Below are positions 60,324 through 64,000 of a stretch of DNA of 64,000 nucleotides, piece after piece. Positions within the stretch are counted from its first letter, which is position 1. Each line of letters begins with the position of its first letter. The stretch is from Fertoeibacter niger (GTDB lineage: Bacteria; Pseudomonadota; Alphaproteobacteria; Rhodobacterales; Rhodobacteraceae). The notes below the pieces were generated by a model. The model did not search any database and was not told the DNA's origin. It saw only the letters and a list, made by a program, of their open reading frames with translations. Position numbers and translations under genes: made by a program. Location: contig NZ_WHUT02000006.1 in NCBI RefSeq assembly GCF_009380135.2, positions 124,001 through 188,000 on the forward strand. Direction: 5' to 3'.

Positions 60324-61367
60324 TCATGCCCGGCGTGAGCGGATCATGCCCACGATGTCGTAAACCTCATCCATCACGGGCCGGGCAATCGCGTCGGCAC
60401 GGTCGGCCCCTTCGCCCAGAATGCGGTCGATCTCGGCCGGGTCCTGCATCAGCCGGTTCATCTCGCTGGTGATCGGTTCCAGTTTCGCCACCGCCAGATC
60501 GGCCAGCGCGGGTTTGAAGGTGCCGAACTGCGCACCGGCATATTCGGCGATCACCGCGTCGGCGCTCATGTCCGCAAGGGCCGCATAGATGTTCACCAGA
60601 TTGCGCGCGTCGGGGCGGTCTTTCAACCCGTCCAGATGGTCGGGCAGCGGTTCGGCGTCGGTCTTGGCCTTGCGGATTTTTTTCCCGATGGTGTCGGCGT
60701 CATCGGTCAGGTTGATGCGGCTTTGGTCCGACGGGTCGGATTTCGACATTTTCTTGGTGCCGTCGCGCAGGCTCATCACGCGCGTGGCCGCCCCTTCGAT
60801 CACCGGCTCGGTGATGGGAAAGAAATTCACGCCATAATCGTTATTGAATTTCAGCGCGATGTCGCGGGTCAGTTCGATATGCTGTTTCTGGTCCTCGCCC
60901 ACCGGCACATGGGTGGCCTTGTAGGCCAGAATGTCGGCGGCCATCAGCGCGGGATAGGCGAACAGGCCCAGCGAGACGTTTTCGCTGTTCTTGCCAGCCT
61001 TGTCCTTGAACTGGGTCATCCGGCTCATCCAGCCCATGCGGGCCACGGTGTTGAAAATCCACGCCAATTCCACATGCGCCGTAACCTGGCTCTGGTTGAA
61101 CAGGATCGACCGCGCGGGGTCGATGCCTGCCGCGATGAATCCTGCCGCCGCCTCGCGCGTTTGCTGGCGCAGTTTGGCGGGGTCTTGCCAGACGGTGATC
61201 GCGTGCATGTCAACCAGACAATAGACCGTCTCGATCCCCTCGTCCTGCTTTTGCACGAAACGTTTCAGCGCGCCCAGATAATTGCCCAGCGTCAGCCCGC
61301 CCGAAGGCTGGATGCCGGAAAAGATGCGCGTGGGGAAAGCCTGAGGCGTTTGGACCGGCTCGGCCAT
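60324..61367 (-). CDS. trpS: Tryptophan--tRNA ligase
   Basis: This 347-residue class I aminoacyl-tRNA synthetase has [18 protein letters not shown] (HIGH region), the [20 protein letters not shown] core and [13 protein letters not shown] (KMSKS loop). The length is normal. Divergent from the rhomboid-like gene, with promoters in the 88-bp gap. Confidence 0.94.
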   Translation of the reverse strand: MAEPVQTPQAFPTRIFSGIQPSGGLTLGNYLGALKRFVQKQDEGIETVYCLVDMHAITVWQDPAKLRQQTREAAAGFIAAGIDPARSILFNQSQVTAHVELAWIFNTVARMGWMSRMTQFKDKAGKNSENVSLGLFAYPALMAADILAYKATHVPVGEDQKQHIELTRDIALKFNNDYGVNFFPITEPVIEGAATRVMSLRDGTKKMSKSDPSDQSRINLTDDADTIGKKIRKAKTDAEPLPDHLDGLKDRPDARNLVNIYAALADMSADAVIAEYAGAQFGTFKPALADLAVAKLEPITSEMNRLMQDPAEIDRILGEGADRADAIARPVMDEVYDIVGMIRSRRA

Positions 61368-61455
61368 GGGATACTCCGCTGTGGAAAAGGTTGCGGTTTC
61401 GGCTTATCGCTGTGGGCAAGGGCCGTCAATCAAGAGGCCCGTGCATGAGGCCCCG

Positions 61456-62142
61456 ATGCAGGACAATCTGACAGCCCCGCCGCTGAACCCGCTGCCGCCC
61501 GTCGTCTGGGCGCTGGCGCTGCCGATGATCGCCATGGAACTGGTGCTGAGTCTGGGCGGCGCGGGCCTTGCCGGTGGCCCCGGGGCGGTGGGCTGGCGGC
61601 TGGATGCGGTGCAGCGTTTCGCCTTTTCGCCCGAACTGATGCGCGCGATGATCGAGGCGGGGCAATACCCCTGGCAGGGCGTGATGCGGCTGTTCACCTA
61701 TCCCTTTGTGCATGCCGCCTTTACCCATGCCTTGTTCGCCGTGGTGATCCTGCTGGCACTGGGCAAGATGGTGGGCGAGATCTTCCGCTGGTGGGCGGTG
61801 CTGGTGGTGTTCTTTGGCGCGGGGCTGGCGGGGGCTGCGGCCTATACGTTTCTGCCCTTCATCGACGCGCCGCTGTTTGGCGGTTATCCGCCGGTCTATG
61901 GGCTGATCGGGGCATTCACCTTTCTTTTGTGGGTCAATCTGGCGGCCAAGGGGGCGAACCAGTTTCGCGCCTTCACCATGATCGGCTTTCTGATGGGCAT
62001 ACAGTTGCTGTTCGGCCTGCTGTTCGGCGGCGGGTGGGATTGGGTGGCGGACATCTCGGGCTTTGCCGCCGGGTTCCTGCTGTCGTTCGTGGTCAGCCCC
62101 GGCGGCTGGGCGCGGGTGAAGCAGAAGATCCGTCAACGCTGA
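61456..62142 (+). CDS. Rhomboid-like membrane protein without catalytic residues
   Basis: This 228-residue protein has six hydrophobic segments and rhomboid layout: a WR-like first loop, FTYPFVHAAFTHALF in helix 2, GYPPVYGLIGAF in helix 4 and ADISGFAAGFLLSFV in helix 6. The GxSG serine is replaced by proline/valine and the helix 6 histidine by aspartate, so it should be an inactive pseudoprotease. It overlaps the murJ stop tail-to-tail by 10 bases. Confidence 0.75.
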   Translation: MQDNLTAPPLNPLPPVVWALALPMIAMELVLSLGGAGLAGGPGAVGWRLDAVQRFAFSPELMRAMIEAGQYPWQGVMRLFTYPFVHAAFTHALFAVVILLALGKMVGEIFRWWAVLVVFFGAGLAGAAAYTFLPFIDAPLFGGYPPVYGLIGAFTFLLWVNLAAKGANQFRAFTMIGFLMGIQLLFGLLFGGGWDWVADISGFAAGFLLSFVVSPGGWARVKQKIRQR

Positions 62143-63677
62143 CGGCGCAGCACGGATTTCAGATCGTGCAGCCGGAAGGCGCCGATCAGATGGCCGATGC
62201 CGAAATAGCTGATGATGCCAAGGCTCACCAACGCCAGCAGCGCCAGATAGCGCCATGACGGCAGCGCCAGCGGCACGGCCAGCGCCAGTGCCCCGCCCCA
62301 CAGGATCAGCCCCATCGCCCCCGAGGCAATCATGATGCGCGGCAGACGTTGCAGAAAACGCTGATCCAGCAGCGCCGCCTCGCCCATGGCGCGTGACCCG
62401 CGCCACAATTGCCACACCATGACCCAGCCGGAAACGGTGGTGGCCAAGGCGGCGGCCATGAAGCCGATCAGCGGCATCAGCCCCACGGCAAACACCAGAT
62501 TGACCACCATGCAGACCAGCGCGTAGTGGAACGGGCGGCGGGTATCTTCGCGGGCGTAATACAGCGGCTGCAAGACCTTGTGCAGCACGAAGGCGGGCAG
62601 GCCAAGGCCGTAAGCCGCCAGCGCCAGCGCGGTGTTGAACGTGTCCAGCGGGCCGAACTCGCCTCGCTGGAACAGCACGGCCGTCAGCGGCAGGGCAATG
62701 ACCACCAGCGCCACGGCGGCGGGCAGCGTCAGCATCAGGGCAAACTCGGCCCCCCGGTTGAAACTGTCGCGGCTGCCCAGCGGATCATTGGCCCGCAGGC
62801 GGCGCGACAGGTCGGGCAGCAGCACGGTGCCGATGGCGATGCCCACGACCCCCAGCGGCAGTTGATAGAGGCGGTCGGCGTAGGACAGCCAGGCCACCGC
62901 GCCTTCGGTGAAACTGGCGACCTGCCTCCCCACCAGCAGGTTGATCTGCACCACCCCGCCCGCCAGAACCGCCGGGCCCGCAATCACCGCCAGACGCCGC
63001 AACTCGGGCGTCAGGCGCGGCCAGCGCAGCGCCAGCCGGAACCCCGCCCGATGCGCCGAATACCATGTGAAGGCCAGTTGCGCGATGCCGGTCAGCGGCA
63101 CCGTCCAGGCCAGCGTCAGCCCCATGTCCCAACCCGCGCGGGCGGCCATCAGCATGGCGGCAATGAACATCAGGTTCATCAACACGGGCACGAAACTGGC
63201 CTCGGTAAATCGGCCAAAGGCGTTCAGCACACCCGACAGCAGCGCCACCAAGGATATGAACAGGATATAGGAGAACGAGATGCGCCCGAACATCACCGCC
63301 ATGTCGAACCGCGCGTCGCCCACAAATCCGCTGGCCATGGCCCAGACCAGCCAGGGCATCGCCAACGTGCCCAGAACGGTGAACACCACCAGCACCCCCG
63401 CCAGCCCGGCAAAGGCATCGGCGGCAAAACCCTGCGCATCCTCGCCGCCTTGCAGCTTTTTCGAGAACATCGGCACGAAGGCCATGTTGAACGCGCCTTC
63501 GGCAAAGAACCGGCGGAACATGTTGGGCAAGGAAAACGCGATCAGGAATGCCTCGGCCACCGGCCCGGCGCCCAGATAGGCCGCCATCATCACGTCGCGG
63601 ACAAAGCCCACCACGCGGCTGCCCAATGTCCAGCCGCCGACGGTCAGAAACCCCTTCATCAGGCGCACAGGTTTCAC
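62133..63677 (-). CDS. murJ: Lipid II flippase MurJ
   Basis: This 514-residue membrane protein has about 14 helices and the MviN/MurJ opening FLTVGGWTLGSRVVGFVRD, AFNMAFVPMFSK with conserved arginine in loop FRRFFAEGA and the PLGVVGIAIGTVLLP segment. It flips lipid II across the inner membrane for cell-wall synthesis. It overlaps the glnD stop by 4 bases, the normal glnD-murJ(-trpS) order in Rhodobacterales. Confidence 0.93.
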   Translation of the reverse strand: MKPVRLMKGFLTVGGWTLGSRVVGFVRDVMMAAYLGAGPVAEAFLIAFSLPNMFRRFFAEGAFNMAFVPMFSKKLQGGEDAQGFAADAFAGLAGVLVVFTVLGTLAMPWLVWAMASGFVGDARFDMAVMFGRISFSYILFISLVALLSGVLNAFGRFTEASFVPVLMNLMFIAAMLMAARAGWDMGLTLAWTVPLTGIAQLAFTWYSAHRAGFRLALRWPRLTPELRRLAVIAGPAVLAGGVVQINLLVGRQVASFTEGAVAWLSYADRLYQLPLGVVGIAIGTVLLPDLSRRLRANDPLGSRDSFNRGAEFALMLTLPAAVALVVIALPLTAVLFQRGEFGPLDTFNTALALAAYGLGLPAFVLHKVLQPLYYAREDTRRPFHYALVCMVVNLVFAVGLMPLIGFMAAALATTVSGWVMVWQLWRGSRAMGEAALLDQRFLQRLPRIMIASGAMGLILWGGALALAVPLALPSWRYLALLALVSLGIISYFGIGHLIGAFRLHDLKSVLRRQR

Positions 63678-64000
63678 GTTCCGGCCCTTGCAGCGCCTTC
63701 GGCGATCGCTTGGCGCAGCTTGCGGTCCAGCGTGTCCTGTTTCGATTTGGTGTGCAGTTTCAGCCCGAACATGTCCTTCACATAGAACGTGTCCACCACC
63801 TGCGCGCCATAGGTCGCGATCACCGCCGAGGCGATATAGATGTTGTTGGCCGCCAGTGTGCGCGTCAGGTCATACAGCAGCCCGGGCCGGTCGCGGGTAT
63901 CCACCTCGATGATGGTGTAGATTTCGGACCCCTCGTTGTCGAAGGCGATATGGGTGGGAAAGCGGAATTCGCTGTCGCGTTTTTTCACCTTGTCGCGATC
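63674..64000 (-). CDS. glnD: Bifunctional uridylyltransferase GlnD, C-terminal ACT domain, partial
   Basis: The visible 108 residues are the C-terminal ACT domain: IIEVDTRDRPGLLYDLTRTL, then IASAVIATYGAQVVDTFYVKD and the KLRQAI end. They bind glutamine in nitrogen-sensing GlnD, which (de)uridylylates PII proteins. The frame continues past the window edge, so the nucleotidyltransferase and HD domains are outside. Confidence 0.9.
   Translation of the reverse strand, partial: DRDKVKKRDSEFRFPTHIAFDNEGSEIYTIIEVDTRDRPGLLYDLTRTLAANNIYIASAVIATYGAQVVDTFYVKDMFGLKLHTKSKQDTLDRKLRQAIAEGAARAGT

Overview
The window is GC-rich DNA from an alphaproteobacterium, most probably a Rhodobacterales (Rhodobacter/Gemmobacter-like) chromosome. 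The gene families, the nifU-tsaB-rimI order, the TSUP permease paired with a TIGR02186 protein, and a recurring intergenic inverted repeat ending in CCGGCGGGGATATTTGGGCC fit that group. No rRNA, tRNA or CRISPR array was seen. Both edges cut genes: a SnoaL-like gene on the left and glnD on the right.

Region 1 (1-16864) is a catabolic cluster for an unidentified substrate. It holds a SnoaL-like protein, an aldehyde dehydrogenase, two MmgE/PrpD-family proteins facing apart, an MHS-type MFS transporter, a GMC alcohol oxidoreductase, two short-chain dehydrogenases, a complete Liv-type ABC importer (binding protein, two ATPases, two permeases) and a PcaF-like thiolase. The likely logic is uptake, oxidation of alcohol to aldehyde to acid, then thiolytic cleavage. 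No dedicated regulator or CoA ligase is present in the window.

Region 2 (about 17.1-30.3 kb) is an accessory island built on a decayed prophage. On the minus strand, a CI-like S24 repressor is followed closely by a 1340-residue protein with an N-terminal Cap4/DUF4297-like nuclease, a STAND-type P-loop NTPase and a long helical repeat region. This resembles Avs-type anti-phage proteins. Facing away from the repressor is a small Cro-position gene, with TAGCC-N6-GGCTA operators between them. Next comes a truncated HU/IHF gene joined directly to a headless tape-measure gene, tail-tip genes, a tail J N-terminus fused in frame to the C-terminus of a D12-class adenine methylase, a Com-like zinc finger, a C5-cytosine methyltransferase whose 3' end reads plausibly in two frames, and a GHKL ATPase with a C-terminal PD-(D/E)XK nuclease. 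No integrase, terminase, capsid or lysis gene remains. Repressor, nuclease and methylase genes survive while the phage body is deleted, which suggests a prophage retained for defence. The two nuclease-ATPase loci are the best candidates for undescribed systems.

Region 3 (30.4-64 kb) is ordinary chromosome. It contains ybjN-like, proC, csaA, a 2-hydroxyacid dehydrogenase and a sulfotransferase. A long minus-strand fatty-acid oxidation cluster follows (two MerR regulators, acyl-CoA dehydrogenase, GST, thiolase, three cupin domains in two genes, FadJ), with palindromic candidate MerR operators. Then come two thioesterases with a MATE exporter, TIGR02186/TSUP, a purine nucleoside phosphorylase with a BMP-type nucleoside ABC importer, rimI-tsaB-nfu, a DUF2189 membrane protein, a UspA protein, a branched-chain aminotransferase, a VOC protein, an L,D-transpeptidase, trpS, a rhomboid-like protein without catalytic residues, murJ and the end of glnD.
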